Shown piece after piece: positions 23,819-33,684 of a DNA stretch of 60,901 nucleotides. A program made the translations under genes and the position numbers. The DNA lies in contig CACOKG010000003.1 in the NCBI GenBank assembly GCA_902627745.1, forward strand, positions 1-60,901, in the 5' to 3' direction. Under the pieces are notes generated by a model. The model saw only the letters and a list, made by a program, of their open reading frames with translations. It was not told the origin of the DNA and ran no database searches. The stretch comes from an uncultured Pelagibacteraceae bacterium (GTDB lineage: Bacteria > Pseudomonadota > Alphaproteobacteria > Pelagibacterales > Pelagibacteraceae). How positions within the stretch are numbered: position 1 is the first letter of the stretch; each line of letters opens with the position of its first letter.

Positions 23819-25585
23819 TTAAACTAAAGCTTTACCTTTACCAGTAATTTTATTTTCCTCTTTTTCACTTGGTCCTAATATCATTTGGTTATGAGGTTTT
23901 CCTGAGGGAATCATTGGAAAACAATTTTCATTTGGATCTACTCGACAATCAAAAATAACAGGACCATCAAACTCCACCATTTCTCTAATTTTTTCGTCTA
24001 ATTCATCTGGTTTTTCAGCTTTTATACCTTTGCAACCATAAGCCTCGGCCATTTTTATAAAATCAGGCAAAGCCTCTGTATAACTTTCAGAATAATTTTT
24101 CTCATGTAATAGTTCCTGCCATTGTCTGACCATTCCCATGTATTGATTATTCAAAATAAAAATTTTAATAGGTAGATTGTATTGAACTGCTGTAGACATC
24201 TCTTGCATTGTCATTAAAACTGAAGCTTCACCTGCAATATCAATTACTAATTTTTTTGGATGAGCTATTTGAACGCCAACAGCAGCAGGTAATCCATATC
24301 CCATCGTTCCAAGCCCCCCAGAGGTCATCCAACGATTTGGTTTATTGAATTTATAATGTTGGGCTGCCCACATTTGATGTTGACCTACCTCAGTCGTAAC
24401 ATAAGTATCTTTGTGTTTTGTAAGTTCGTATAATCTCTGAACTGCATGTTGAGGTTTTATGGTCTCATCACTATTTTTGAAATGAAGAGAATTTTTTGTT
24501 CGCCATTTTTGTATTTGTTCCCACCATTTAGCAATTTGTTGCTTATTAGATTTTTTCAAATCTAAGTTTTTCTTTTTCAAAGTTTTGTTTATACTTTTTA
24601 AAACCTCTTTAACATCTCCAACTAATGCTAAATCAACTTTAATGATTTTATTTATTGATGAAGGATCAATATCGATATGAACTTTTTTTGATTTTGGAGA
24701 GAACTCATCAATTTTACCAGTTATTCTATCATCAAATCTAGCTCCAATATTTATTAATAAATCACAATCATGCATTGCGTTATTAGCCTCATAAGTTCCG
24801 TGCATACCAAGCATACCTAAAAATTGATTATCATCGCCTGGGTATGCTCCCAGACCTTGCAACGTAGAGGTAATTGGAAAACCTGTAAGTTCAACAAGTT
24901 CTCTTAAAATATTACTCGCCTCTGGTCCTGAGTTAATAACTCCACCACCAGAATAAATGATAGGTTTTTTTGATTTATTCATTAAACCAATCAAAGTATC
25001 AATGTCTTTTTGCGAAAAATGATTTAACGATTTTCCATTTAGTTTTTTTTCAGCTTTAGGTTTTGAATAACCTATTTTAGCGAACTGGATATCTTTAGGT
25101 ATATCAACTAAAACCGGCCCCGGTCTACCTGTTGTTGCAACTCTAAAAGCCTCATGAAGAGTTTTTGATAAATCTTTAATATCTTTGACTAACCAATTAT
25201 GTTTAGTGCAGGGTCTCGTAATTCCAGTTGTATCACATTCCTGGAATGCATCAGTGCCAATTAGATGTGTTGGCACTTGACCTGATATGCAAACTAGTGG
25301 AACAGAATCCATATATGCATCTGTCAATGCGGTAACAACATTGGTTGCCCCAGGTCCAGAAGTTACAAGTACAACACCCGGTTTGCCAGATGATCTCGCA
25401 TAACCTTCAGCAGCATGTCCTGCGCCTTGTTCATGTCTAACTAGAATATGCTTAATTGTGTTATGATTTTTTAACTCGTCATAAATTGGTAATACTGCAC
25501 CACCTGGATAACCAAAAATAAATTCAACATCTTGGTCTTCAAGACATTTAAATACAATTTCGGCACCTGTATATAATTTAGACAT
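23819..25585 (-). CDS. ilvI: acetolactate synthase large subunit
   Basis: ThDP enzyme: [51 protein letters not shown]. Confidence 0.95.
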   Translation of the reverse strand: MSKLYTGAEIVFKCLEDQDVEFIFGYPGGAVLPIYDELKNHNTIKHILVRHEQGAGHAAEGYARSSGKPGVVLVTSGPGATNVVTALTDAYMDSVPLVCISGQVPTHLIGTDAFQECDTTGITRPCTKHNWLVKDIKDLSKTLHEAFRVATTGRPGPVLVDIPKDIQFAKIGYSKPKAEKKLNGKSLNHFSQKDIDTLIGLMNKSKKPIIYSGGGVINSGPEASNILRELVELTGFPITSTLQGLGAYPGDDNQFLGMLGMHGTYEANNAMHDCDLLINIGARFDDRITGKIDEFSPKSKKVHIDIDPSSINKIIKVDLALVGDVKEVLKSINKTLKKKNLDLKKSNKQQIAKWWEQIQKWRTKNSLHFKNSDETIKPQHAVQRLYELTKHKDTYVTTEVGQHQMWAAQHYKFNKPNRWMTSGGLGTMGYGLPAAVGVQIAHPKKLVIDIAGEASVLMTMQEMSTAVQYNLPIKIFILNNQYMGMVRQWQELLHEKNYSESYTEALPDFIKMAEAYGCKGIKAEKPDELDEKIREMVEFDGPVIFDCRVDPNENCFPMIPSGKPHNQMILGPSEKEENKITGKGKALV

Positions 25586-25591
25586 TAATCC

Positions 25592-25621
25592 AATCTAGCT
25601 GAAGTTGTGCTTATTGGTCAA
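25592..25621 (-). promoter_or_regulatory. candidate promoter of ilvI (TTGACC-N18-TAGATT)
   Basis: Minus strand ttgacc aataagcacaacttcagc tagatt ggatta ATG. Confidence 0.5.
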
Positions 25622-25638
25622 GAATTACTACATGAAAT

Positions 25639-26547
25639 CTAAATTTTTTTTAAAAATTTATTTAGGTCATCTGACTTTATTTTGTTCCAATCCATCATAT
25701 TGCCTCTTCCCCAAGTAGATTGTCTCTTTGCATATTGCCTAGTCTTTATTGATATTTTTTCAATTACCTCAGATATCTCAATTTTTCTCTTAAGATATTC
25801 TCTAATTTCTGCAATTCCGATCGCCTTTGAGGCAGTTTTAACTCTTGGAACTTTTAGTCTTATAAATTTTTTTACCTCTGAAATTGCTCCATTTTTAATC
25901 ATATCTTCTGTTCGATCACTAATTCTCTTTATTAACTCAACTCTTGGATAATCAATACAAATTTTAAAAAAATCATCCTTTTCATAATCTGATCGTGTAC
26001 TTTTGAACCAATCGTAAATTGATCTTTTTGTAAATGATTTAACTTCATAAGCTCGAATTACTCTTTGCGTGTCTGTAGGTTTAATAAAGTTTTGCGATAC
26101 AGGATCTAATTTTACTAATTCTGAAAAAAACTTTTTTGCTCCAATTTTTTTATGTAACAACCTTATTTTTGACCTTAATCTAATTGGAATATTTGGAATA
26201 TTTACTAAACCCTCTGTTATTGCTTTAAAGTACAATCCGGTACCACCTACAAGAATAGGTGTTTTTTTTCTTTTTTTTATATCTTGTATCTTTTTATTAA
26301 CTAATTTTAACCAATCTCCTGAGGAAAAGTTTTTTTTTACACTTTGAAATCCATATAAATGATGTTTGATATTCTCATAGTTTTTTGGAAGTGGTCTTGC
26401 AGATAAAACCTTAAGTTCTTTATATACCTGCATGCTATCGGCATTTACAATTTCACCATTAATTTTTTTGGCTATTTTAATTGCAAAATTAGATTTTCCT
26501 GATGCGGTTGGACCATAAATTAAAATAATTTTGGATTTTAAATCCAT
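25639..26547 (-). CDS. miaA: tRNA dimethylallyltransferase
   Basis: IYGPTASGKSNFAIKIAKKINGEIVNADSMQVYKEL, VGGTGLYFKA. Confidence 0.95.
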   Translation of the reverse strand: MDLKSKIILIYGPTASGKSNFAIKIAKKINGEIVNADSMQVYKELKVLSARPLPKNYENIKHHLYGFQSVKKNFSSGDWLKLVNKKIQDIKKRKKTPILVGGTGLYFKAITEGLVNIPNIPIRLRSKIRLLHKKIGAKKFFSELVKLDPVSQNFIKPTDTQRVIRAYEVKSFTKRSIYDWFKSTRSDYEKDDFFKICIDYPRVELIKRISDRTEDMIKNGAISEVKKFIRLKVPRVKTASKAIGIAEIREYLKRKIEISEVIEKISIKTRQYAKRQSTWGRGNMMDWNKIKSDDLNKFLKKI

Positions 26548-26550
26548 TAA

Positions 26551-27954
26551 TTAATCTAATTTAACACCAATATATCGTCTTTGATTTTGGCTATTGTATA
26601 TAACTAATAGAATAGTTTTTTGATTACTGTTTAAGACTTGTTTAACTATTTGGTTTAAATCATTTACATTTCTTATCTTTTTCTTTTGTGCTTCTAAAAT
26701 TATACTATTCACCTCAACAGAGCTTATTAAAGGACTATCGTTTGCTATTTTAGTAATAACCAATCCGGTAGTTTGATTAGGTAACTTTCTTGATTTAATA
26801 TCATCTTTGGTAATTTGTCTTATAGTCACTTTTAAATCTTTTATCTCAATTTCTTTTGGACTTTCTACTTTTTCTGAAACTTTAAAATCTTCTGAAGTTT
26901 CTAGTCTTCCAAGTGTAACAATTTTAATAAATTCTTTTTTATCTCTCCAAATTTTTACTTCTACCCTTTTTCCGACCTCAGTTCTTGCTACAATCATGGG
27001 AAGTTCTTTCATCTGATTTATTTTTTCACCATTAAATTCTAAAATGATGTCGCCAGATTTTACTCCTGCTTTGGCAGATGGACTATTTGCTGCAACACTT
27101 GCAACTAGGGCTCCACGAGGTTTATCTAATTTTTCAACTTCAGCAATTTCTTTTGTAACATCTTGAATTCTTACACCTAACCAACCACGTTTTGTTTCTC
27201 CAAATTCAATTAATTGATCAATTACTATCTTTGCACTATTCGAAGGAATTGAAAAACCAATTCCAATTGAACCATTTCTGCCTAGGATAGCAGTATTAAT
27301 TCCAATCACATCTCCATTCATATCAAATAAAGGTCCACCTGAATTTCCTTGATTGATTGATGCATCAGTCTGAATATAATCTTCGTACCTACTTAAACCT
27401 ATCGATCTATTTCTTGCAGAAATAATTCCTGAGGTTACAGTTCCCCCTAAACCAAAGGGATTACCAATTGCTATTACCCAGTCACCTATTCTTGCTTTAT
27501 CAGAGTTACCAAATTTAACTGGTTTGAATTTTTCATTTGTTTCTAGTTGAAGTACCGCGATATCTGATAATGGGTCAGCACCCAAAACTTTAGCTTTAAT
27601 TTCTTTGTCACCTACTCTTATGATAATGTCATCTGCATCTTGAATGACGTGATTGTTTGTAACAACAATCCCTTTTTCATCTATAATAAATCCTGATCCC
27701 AAAGCTGCTGATGGTCTTTCTTGTGGTGTTCCAAATTCTTTAAACATATCCTCAAATGGTGAACCTGGAGGAAATTGAAAAGGGAAAGGATTGGTTTGAG
27801 TTTTGACCATTGTAGTTGTTGAGATATTAACCACAGATGGCATCAACTTTTCTGCTAAATCAGCAAAAGAAATAGGATGATTTTGCGCAAACGATTTTAA
27901 TTGAGGACCTATAATCAAAAAAATCGCTATAAATAATGTATTTATTCTAATCAT
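26551..27954 (-). CDS. degP: DegP/HtrA (Do-type) periplasmic serine protease with PDZ domains
   Basis: VVTNNHVI, DIAVLQ, NQGNSGGPLFD catalytic triad; PDZ region. Confidence 0.94.
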   Translation of the reverse strand: MIRINTLFIAIFLIIGPQLKSFAQNHPISFADLAEKLMPSVVNISTTTMVKTQTNPFPFQFPPGSPFEDMFKEFGTPQERPSAALGSGFIIDEKGIVVTNNHVIQDADDIIIRVGDKEIKAKVLGADPLSDIAVLQLETNEKFKPVKFGNSDKARIGDWVIAIGNPFGLGGTVTSGIISARNRSIGLSRYEDYIQTDASINQGNSGGPLFDMNGDVIGINTAILGRNGSIGIGFSIPSNSAKIVIDQLIEFGETKRGWLGVRIQDVTKEIAEVEKLDKPRGALVASVAANSPSAKAGVKSGDIILEFNGEKINQMKELPMIVARTEVGKRVEVKIWRDKKEFIKIVTLGRLETSEDFKVSEKVESPKEIEIKDLKVTIRQITKDDIKSRKLPNQTTGLVITKIANDSPLISSVEVNSIILEAQKKKIRNVNDLNQIVKQVLNSNQKTILLVIYNSQNQRRYIGVKLD

Positions 27955-27955
27955 T

Positions 27956-28141
27956 TTAGTTCTTCATATAATAAATAATTATAAAACCTAATACTGCAAA
28001 GATTAATCCACCCAATCTTAACTGACTATCCTTTATAAGTTCTAATTTTTTTAACATACTTTTCATTTTTGATGGAAATATGGCATATAAAATTCCCTCA
28101 ATAAACAAGAATAGACCAAAGGCAATGATCAATTCTTTCAT
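27956..28141 (-). CDS. DUF2065 small membrane protein
   Basis: 61 aa, FGLFLFIEGILYAIFPSKMKSMLK..LRLGGLIFAVLGFIIIY; located next to hflC. Confidence 0.8.
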   Translation of the reverse strand: MKELIIAFGLFLFIEGILYAIFPSKMKSMLKKLELIKDSQLRLGGLIFAVLGFIIIYYMKN

Positions 28142-28148
28142 GAATAGT

Positions 28149-29018
28149 TTATTGTGAATTTGGTTTTATATTTCCAAAAAATTTAAAGAACTCACTATCA
28201 GGAGATAATATTAATGAAGTCTCTCCACCAATTAAAGCTTTTTCGTAAGCCTGCATAGCTCTGTAAAAAGCAAAAAATTCTGGATCTTGACCAAAAGCGT
28301 TAGCGAAAATATTGTTTCTTTTTCCATCGCCTTCTCCTTTCATGATCTCAGATTTTTTTTGTGCATCTGCTAAAATAACTGTAACTTCTTTATCAGCAGT
28401 CGATGTTATCGTGACCGCCATTTCAGCACCTTTTGCTCTAAACTCTTTTGCCTCTCTCTCCCTCTCTGTTTGCATTCTTCTAAAGATTGCGTCACTATTT
28501 GCTTGAGGAAGATCAGCACGTTTAATTCTTACATCTACAATTTCAATACCAAAGTTTTGTGCTTCGTTGTTTACACCCTCTTGAATTAAAGCCATTTGTT
28601 TCGTTCTATCCTCTGATAAAAGTGTTTGTAGCTCTTGTCGACCTAATACGTTCCTTATTCTGGAATTGATAATTGTTGCCAATCTAGATCTTGCAACTCT
28701 TTCATTTCCAACTGAGATATAAAACTTTAGAGGATCCACAATTTGAAATCTTGCGAAAGCATCAACAATTAATCTTTTTTGATCCGATGCAATCACCTCT
28801 TCAGGTGGTGTATCTAAATTTAAAATTCGCTTATCTAAAAATACGACGTTTTGGATAAATGGTAATTTAAAGTTTAATCCAGGTTTTAAAATTATTCTTT
28901 TTGGATCTCCAAATTGAAGTACAATCGCTTGATTAACTTCTTTAACAATAAATATTGAAAAAAATAATGTTGCTGCAATAAAAACAGCTAATACTGCTAT
29001 AATTTTTCCTGCTTTCAT
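28149..29018 (-). CDS. hflC: FtsH protease modulator HflC
   Basis: Band-7/SPFH protein, FIVKEVNQAIVLQFGDPKRIILKPGLNFKLPFIQNV; paired with hflK. Confidence 0.94.
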   Translation of the reverse strand: MKAGKIIAVLAVFIAATLFFSIFIVKEVNQAIVLQFGDPKRIILKPGLNFKLPFIQNVVFLDKRILNLDTPPEEVIASDQKRLIVDAFARFQIVDPLKFYISVGNERVARSRLATIINSRIRNVLGRQELQTLLSEDRTKQMALIQEGVNNEAQNFGIEIVDVRIKRADLPQANSDAIFRRMQTEREREAKEFRAKGAEMAVTITSTADKEVTVILADAQKKSEIMKGEGDGKRNNIFANAFGQDPEFFAFYRAMQAYEKALIGGETSLILSPDSEFFKFFGNIKPNSQ

Positions 29019-29019
29019 T

Positions 29020-30129
29020 TTAATTAGTCACTTTCTTTTTTAATTCTGGTAATGGTAAATATGGAACAACACCTGAACCAGCGTTTTTCTCAATGATTAC
29101 TTTATCAATATCAGCTAATACTTTTTCCATCGTTTCTAAATACATTCTTTCTTGAGTTACAGATTTCGCTTTTTTATACTCATTATAAATAGCTAAGAAC
29201 CTACTTGCTTCACCCTCTGCTTTAGCTACCACTTCTTTTTTATAAGCTTCTGCAGCTTGTAAAATTTTTGCAGCTTCCCCTCGTGCTCTTGGGATTACAT
29301 CATTAGCGTACGCTTCGGCTTCATTCTTTGATCTTTCCATGTCTGCTCTAGCAGCTTGCACATCTCTAAACGCATCAATTACTTGATCTGGTGGATCTGC
29401 TTTTTGCGTTTGAACTTGAGTGATTTGAATTCCTGATGTGTATTCATCTAAGATCTTTTGGATTATTTCTTGTGTATCTGTTTCTATTAAAGATCTTCCC
29501 TCAGTTAAAATTGGCTGAATATCAGATCTTGCGATTACTTCTCTCATTGCTGTTTCGGCTGCAGCTTTTACTGTTCCCTCTGGATCTTGAATCTTAAATA
29601 AAAAATTACCTGCATCCTTAATTACCCAAAAAACTGAAAAATCTATATTTACAATATTTTCATCACCAGTTAGCATTAAACTTTCTTGAGGAACATCTGC
29701 TACACCCCCTGCTGCAGATGAAAAACCACTATCTCTCTCCGACCTAAAACCAATATCGATCCTGTTAACTTTTGTAACTTTAGGTGTTAAAACAGACTCT
29801 ATTGGGAAAGGAATATGATAATTTAAACCTGGTTGAGTTGTTTTTACAAATTTTCCAAATCTTAAAACAACACCTTGTTCATCGGGAAGCACTCTATAAA
29901 GACCACTTGCTAACCAGACAAATCCTAAAATAATTAAAACTAAGATAGCTTGTTTTCCTCCAGATGAACTTCCACCTGGTAAAAATTTTTTAATTTTTTC
30001 TTGAAACTCTTTTATGATTTTATCTACATCAGGTGGTCTTGGACCTCTTCCAGAACCATTACCACTACCACCTCCACCTGGGGGTGATCCCCAAGGACTA
30101 CCGCCTCTTTGTTGAAAATCATCTGACAT
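29020..30129 (-). CDS. hflK: FtsH protease modulator HflK
   Basis: Gly-rich N-term, LYRVLPDEQGVVLRFGKFVKTTQPGLNYHIPFPIE. Confidence 0.94.
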   Translation of the reverse strand: MSDDFQQRGGSPWGSPPGGGGSGNGSGRGPRPPDVDKIIKEFQEKIKKFLPGGSSSGGKQAILVLIILGFVWLASGLYRVLPDEQGVVLRFGKFVKTTQPGLNYHIPFPIESVLTPKVTKVNRIDIGFRSERDSGFSSAAGGVADVPQESLMLTGDENIVNIDFSVFWVIKDAGNFLFKIQDPEGTVKAAAETAMREVIARSDIQPILTEGRSLIETDTQEIIQKILDEYTSGIQITQVQTQKADPPDQVIDAFRDVQAARADMERSKNEAEAYANDVIPRARGEAAKILQAAEAYKKEVVAKAEGEASRFLAIYNEYKKAKSVTQERMYLETMEKVLADIDKVIIEKNAGSGVVPYLPLPELKKKVTN

Positions 30130-30179
30130 AGACTATCTATATAGTGTCTAATTTCACAAAAACAAGCTAAGATCAAATA

Positions 30180-31004
30180 ATGCCAGATAAAAAGCCAGAA
30201 CTTAGTGCCGCAACAAGTAAAGAGAGGGGACGAAAGGTATTTACAAAAAATCCAATTATTGGAACCAAATTTACTATCGCTATTTCAAGTGCAAAAGGAG
30301 GGGTTGGAAAGTCAACTTTTGCAACGAACCTTGCAATAGCATTAAAACATATCGGATGCAAAGTTGGTTTGCTAGATGCAGATATTTATGGACCTTCAAT
30401 ACCGAAAATGTTTGGGATTAATGAAAAACCAAAAAGTGATGGCCAAAAACTAGATCCCATAATAAAATACGACATTCAATGTATGTCTATTGGGTTTCTT
30501 ACTGATCAACAAACTCCAATGATTTGGAGGGGTCCAATGGTAACTAGTGCGATTAGAACTTTTACCCAAAAAGTAAATTGGAGAGATTTAGACTTCATAA
30601 TTGTAGATATGCCTCCCGGTACAGGAGATACACAAATGACTTTCTCTCAAGAGATAAAAATGGACGGAGCAATCATAGTTTCCACACCTCAAGAAGTAGC
30701 TTTGTTAGATGTAAAAAGAGGAATTAAAATGTTTGATAAATTAGGGGTAAAAATTTTAGGACTTGTTGACAATATGAGTTACTTTATTGGAGATGATAAT
30801 AAAAAATATAAAATATTCGGCGAGGGTGGAGTTCGTAAAACCTCAGAAGAATTCAATAAAGAATTTTTAGGTGAAATACCAATTAATTCTGAAATAGGAA
30901 AGGCAAGTGACAATGGAAAACCAATAGTTGAAGAAGATCCAAATAATGAAATTTCAAAAATTTATATAGATTTTGCTAGCAAAATTAAATCAACTTATCT
31001 TTAA
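30180..31004 (+). CDS. mrp: Mrp/ApbC-family Fe-S carrier P-loop ATPase
   Basis: [42 protein letters not shown]. Confidence 0.93.
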   Translation: MPDKKPELSAATSKERGRKVFTKNPIIGTKFTIAISSAKGGVGKSTFATNLAIALKHIGCKVGLLDADIYGPSIPKMFGINEKPKSDGQKLDPIIKYDIQCMSIGFLTDQQTPMIWRGPMVTSAIRTFTQKVNWRDLDFIIVDMPPGTGDTQMTFSQEIKMDGAIIVSTPQEVALLDVKRGIKMFDKLGVKILGLVDNMSYFIGDDNKKYKIFGEGGVRKTSEEFNKEFLGEIPINSEIGKASDNGKPIVEEDPNNEISKIYIDFASKIKSTYL

Positions 31005-31932
31005 GATTAAAAGCCACCATTAACTCATTCCATTCCCTTTTTGACAAACCAGAACTCTCTAAAGAGACATTTTCGCCCTTAATTAATTTTTGAATCACAA
31101 CGTTTCCTTTAGCAGAAACTTCTGTACCACCCACTCTATAATCCATAAAAGCTTCATGGGTTATTGGTACCCATCTTTTTAAGGTATCCAACATAATGTC
31201 GGCATAAACTCTAATTTCATATTGAGCATGATGATCTGCTCTGAGTCTTAAAAAGTTCATTAAATTTAAAAGATCTGTTTTCCAATACCATTGGGTATAA
31301 GTATTTAACGTTAAATTCATTCTAGCAAGTTCCCTAGCTAAACCTTTTTTATTATCATCTATAGTGGATCCATCATATCTTTCATTAAGCATGGTTTCAT
31401 AATTGGAATAAGTTCTTTCAGCATCATTTTTCAAAAGTTCTAAAACCTCTTTAGCTTGAGTTCCCTCAAGAACATCTCCCCTTCCTTGTCTATTACTTGT
31501 TGATTGAGCTGCTAAATTTTCAGAAGCTGGTAAGTAAAATTCTTTATCCAAAATAGAGTATCTTGCAGAATACTCATTAACATTTGCAGTTCTATGTCTT
31601 ATCCATTGACGTGCTATAAAAATCGGTAATTTGATATGATATTTAATTTCACACATTTCAAATGGCGTGCTATGCCAATGACGCATCAAATATTTTATCA
31701 ATCCAGCATCAGTTGATACCTGTTTAGTTCCTTTCCCATAGGAAACTCTTGCAGCTTGAACGATAGATGTATCATCACCCATATAATCAACTACCCTTAC
31801 AAAACCATGATCTAAAGCTGGTATTGCCTCATAAAGAATATTTTCCAACTCTGATACTACAACCCTTTTTGTTTTATTGCTTTGAGACTGCTGATTCTTA
31901 ATTTCCGTAGATTGTTCTTTGGTTAATTTCAT
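30985..31932 (-). CDS. thyX: FAD-dependent thymidylate synthase
   Basis: ThyX motif [15 protein letters not shown]; start set at MKLTKEQST (31932) because the ORF-track start at 32055 lies in ssrA. Confidence 0.95.
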   Translation of the reverse strand: MKLTKEQSTEIKNQQSQSNKTKRVVVSELENILYEAIPALDHGFVRVVDYMGDDTSIVQAARVSYGKGTKQVSTDAGLIKYLMRHWHSTPFEMCEIKYHIKLPIFIARQWIRHRTANVNEYSARYSILDKEFYLPASENLAAQSTSNRQGRGDVLEGTQAKEVLELLKNDAERTYSNYETMLNERYDGSTIDDNKKGLARELARMNLTLNTYTQWYWKTDLLNLMNFLRLRADHHAQYEIRVYADIMLDTLKRWVPITHEAFMDYRVGGTEVSAKGNVVIQKLIKGENVSLESSGLSKREWNELMVAFNLKDKLI

Positions 31933-31940
31933 GATTGTTA

Positions 31941-31968
31941 TTGAATCTCTTGCGATTCCTTTTATATT
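31941..31968 (+). promoter_or_regulatory. candidate ssrA promoter TTGAAT-N16-TATATT
   Basis: ttgaat ctcttgcgattccttt tatatt; predicted +1 ~31975. Confidence 0.6.
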
Positions 31969-31974
31969 AATAAA

Positions 31975-32054
31975 GTTGGTTTTCCAACTATGACGATAAA
32001 CGAATTTCGTAATAACCATTGCGGACGTGGGGGCAGTACCCACCACCTCCACCA
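31975..32054 (+). ncRNA. ssrA: permuted (two-piece) tmRNA, acceptor/tRNA-like piece
   Basis: cggacGTGGG-GGCAGTA-CCCACcacctccACCA: T-arm 32027-32043, acceptor strand CACCTCC 32044-32050, encoded ACCA to 32054; 5' end estimated from promoter. Confidence 0.88.
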
Positions 32055-32066
32055 ATTACAACTTAT

Positions 32067-32236
32067 GGGGGTGAACTAGATTCGACGGGTGACTAAAGGC
32101 TATTCTTTCGTTCGGAATTGTTCCTCCGTAAAGGGCTAATTTATAAATGCTAACGAAAGTTACGCAATTGCTGCTTAATTAATTTTTATTAATTGAGTAA
32201 ACGGGGTTCGGGGCACCTGGCAACAGAACGCCCCTT
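32067..32236 (+). ncRNA. ssrA: permuted (two-piece) tmRNA, coding piece
   Basis: GGGGGTGAACTAGATTCGACGGG (tmRNA 5' hallmark) pairs with the CACCTCC acceptor strand; ends with ggggttcggggcacctggcaacagaacgcccc; 3' end approximate. Confidence 0.9.
32149..32178 (+). other. tmRNA proteolysis tag reading frame ANESYAIAA-stop
   Basis: gct aac gaa agt tac gca att gct gct taa; Ala resume codon, ...AA C-terminus. Confidence 0.85.
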
Positions 32237-32311
32237 AAAAGTATTTTTTGTCGCTTAAAATTTGAAAAAATTATTTAGTAAAATTTTAGTTAAAGGTGTA
32301 GGAAAGTTTAG

Positions 32312-33682
32312 ATGAAAATTAGAGTAAATTTTATTTATATTTTAATAATAGCATTCTTAATTATTTTGTTAATTTTGGGTCACCAAATTAATAAGCAGAA
32401 TTCTGCATCCAAAAAAAATGAAATTTCTAATATAGTAAATCAACTTAAAACAAGAAATAATCAGCTAGCTAAAATACAAAAAAACTTATTCAAAGATGGA
32501 AAAAACTTAAATGACATAATTAATAAAGAAGGAATCACTTTTGAAAATATATTTAAAGATAAAAAACTTGATGGATTAAACAATTTTTCTTATTCAAAAT
32601 ATTCAACTAAGGATATTTTATTTAATGGTAATCGTGATGCAACCGGCACAGCATATATTGACTTTTTTAATAATGATAAAAATTTATTAATCGCAACTTA
32701 TGATGGAATTTTTGCATTTACTAATCTGAATAACTTAGAAAATTTTGTAAAAATAAACTCAAATATTAATTCAATAATCAAATATGATAAATTTTATTTT
32801 CATGAACAATATGGCATCAAGGATATTCATATAGACAATAATAAATTGTACGTCTCATATATCGGTGTAAAAAAAGAAAATTGTTACGATCTTAAAATTA
32901 TTTTTAGTGAATTAAATGAAAAATTTTTAGATTTTAGTTTGTTTTATCAAACATTAAATTGTGTTGATAAAAATAATAATCATGGATTTTGGGCTCATCA
33001 AGGTGCAGGTGGAAGAATTGCTAATCTTGATAATTCAAACCTTTTATTTACCACAGGGGACTTTAGAAATAGACCCCTTTCACAAGATATTCAAAGTGAT
33101 TTTGGAAAAATTTTAAAAATTAATATTCAAAATAAAAAGTCTGAGGTTATTTCCTTGGGTCATAGAAATCCACAAGGTTTATATTACAGCAAAAAATTTG
33201 ACTTTATTTTATCTACCGAACATGGACCAAAAGGTGGTGACGAAATCAATATAAATAATAATCCTTTTTTAAAAGTTAAAAATTTTGGATGGCCAATTTC
33301 ATCTTATGGAGAACATTATAAAAAAAATTATTCTGAAAAAATATTGAAAGAAGCACCGTTGAACAAATCTCATAAAAAATTTGGTTTTGAAGAACCTATT
33401 AAATATTTCGATCCATCGATTGGTATTAGTCAAACAATTTCCTTGAATGAGGGAGATACAGAATTTTTAATTGGTGCGATGGGGAACGAGATTGCTGATC
33501 AAGATTTAGGACTTCATTATATAAAACTTAATCAAAAAAGAGATAAAGTTATTGATCATGATTATTTTTTACTCAATGAAAGAGTTAGAGATATGGTGGT
33601 TTCTAAAGATAAAAAAATAATAATAATTTTTTTAGAGTCTACGAGTTCAATTTCAATTTTAAGAAAAAAAGTTAATAATTAA
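32312..33682 (+). CDS. glucose/sorbosone dehydrogenase-family (PQQ-dependent sugar dehydrogenase-like) membrane-anchored protein
   Basis: WAHQGAGGRI, SLGHRNPQGLYYS, TEHGPKGGDEIN, NFGWPISSYGEHY; one N-terminal TM. Confidence 0.8.
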   Translation: MKIRVNFIYILIIAFLIILLILGHQINKQNSASKKNEISNIVNQLKTRNNQLAKIQKNLFKDGKNLNDIINKEGITFENIFKDKKLDGLNNFSYSKYSTKDILFNGNRDATGTAYIDFFNNDKNLLIATYDGIFAFTNLNNLENFVKINSNINSIIKYDKFYFHEQYGIKDIHIDNNKLYVSYIGVKKENCYDLKIIFSELNEKFLDFSLFYQTLNCVDKNNNHGFWAHQGAGGRIANLDNSNLLFTTGDFRNRPLSQDIQSDFGKILKINIQNKKSEVISLGHRNPQGLYYSKKFDFILSTEHGPKGGDEININNNPFLKVKNFGWPISSYGEHYKKNYSEKILKEAPLNKSHKKFGFEEPIKYFDPSIGISQTISLNEGDTEFLIGAMGNEIADQDLGLHYIKLNQKRDKVIDHDYFLLNERVRDMVVSKDKKIIIIFLESTSSISILRKKVNN

Positions 33683-33684
33683 TT

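Noticed and set aside
30173-30361. 62-aa minus-strand ORF antisense to mrp
   Set aside because: Antisense to conserved P-loop gene; no independent evidence.
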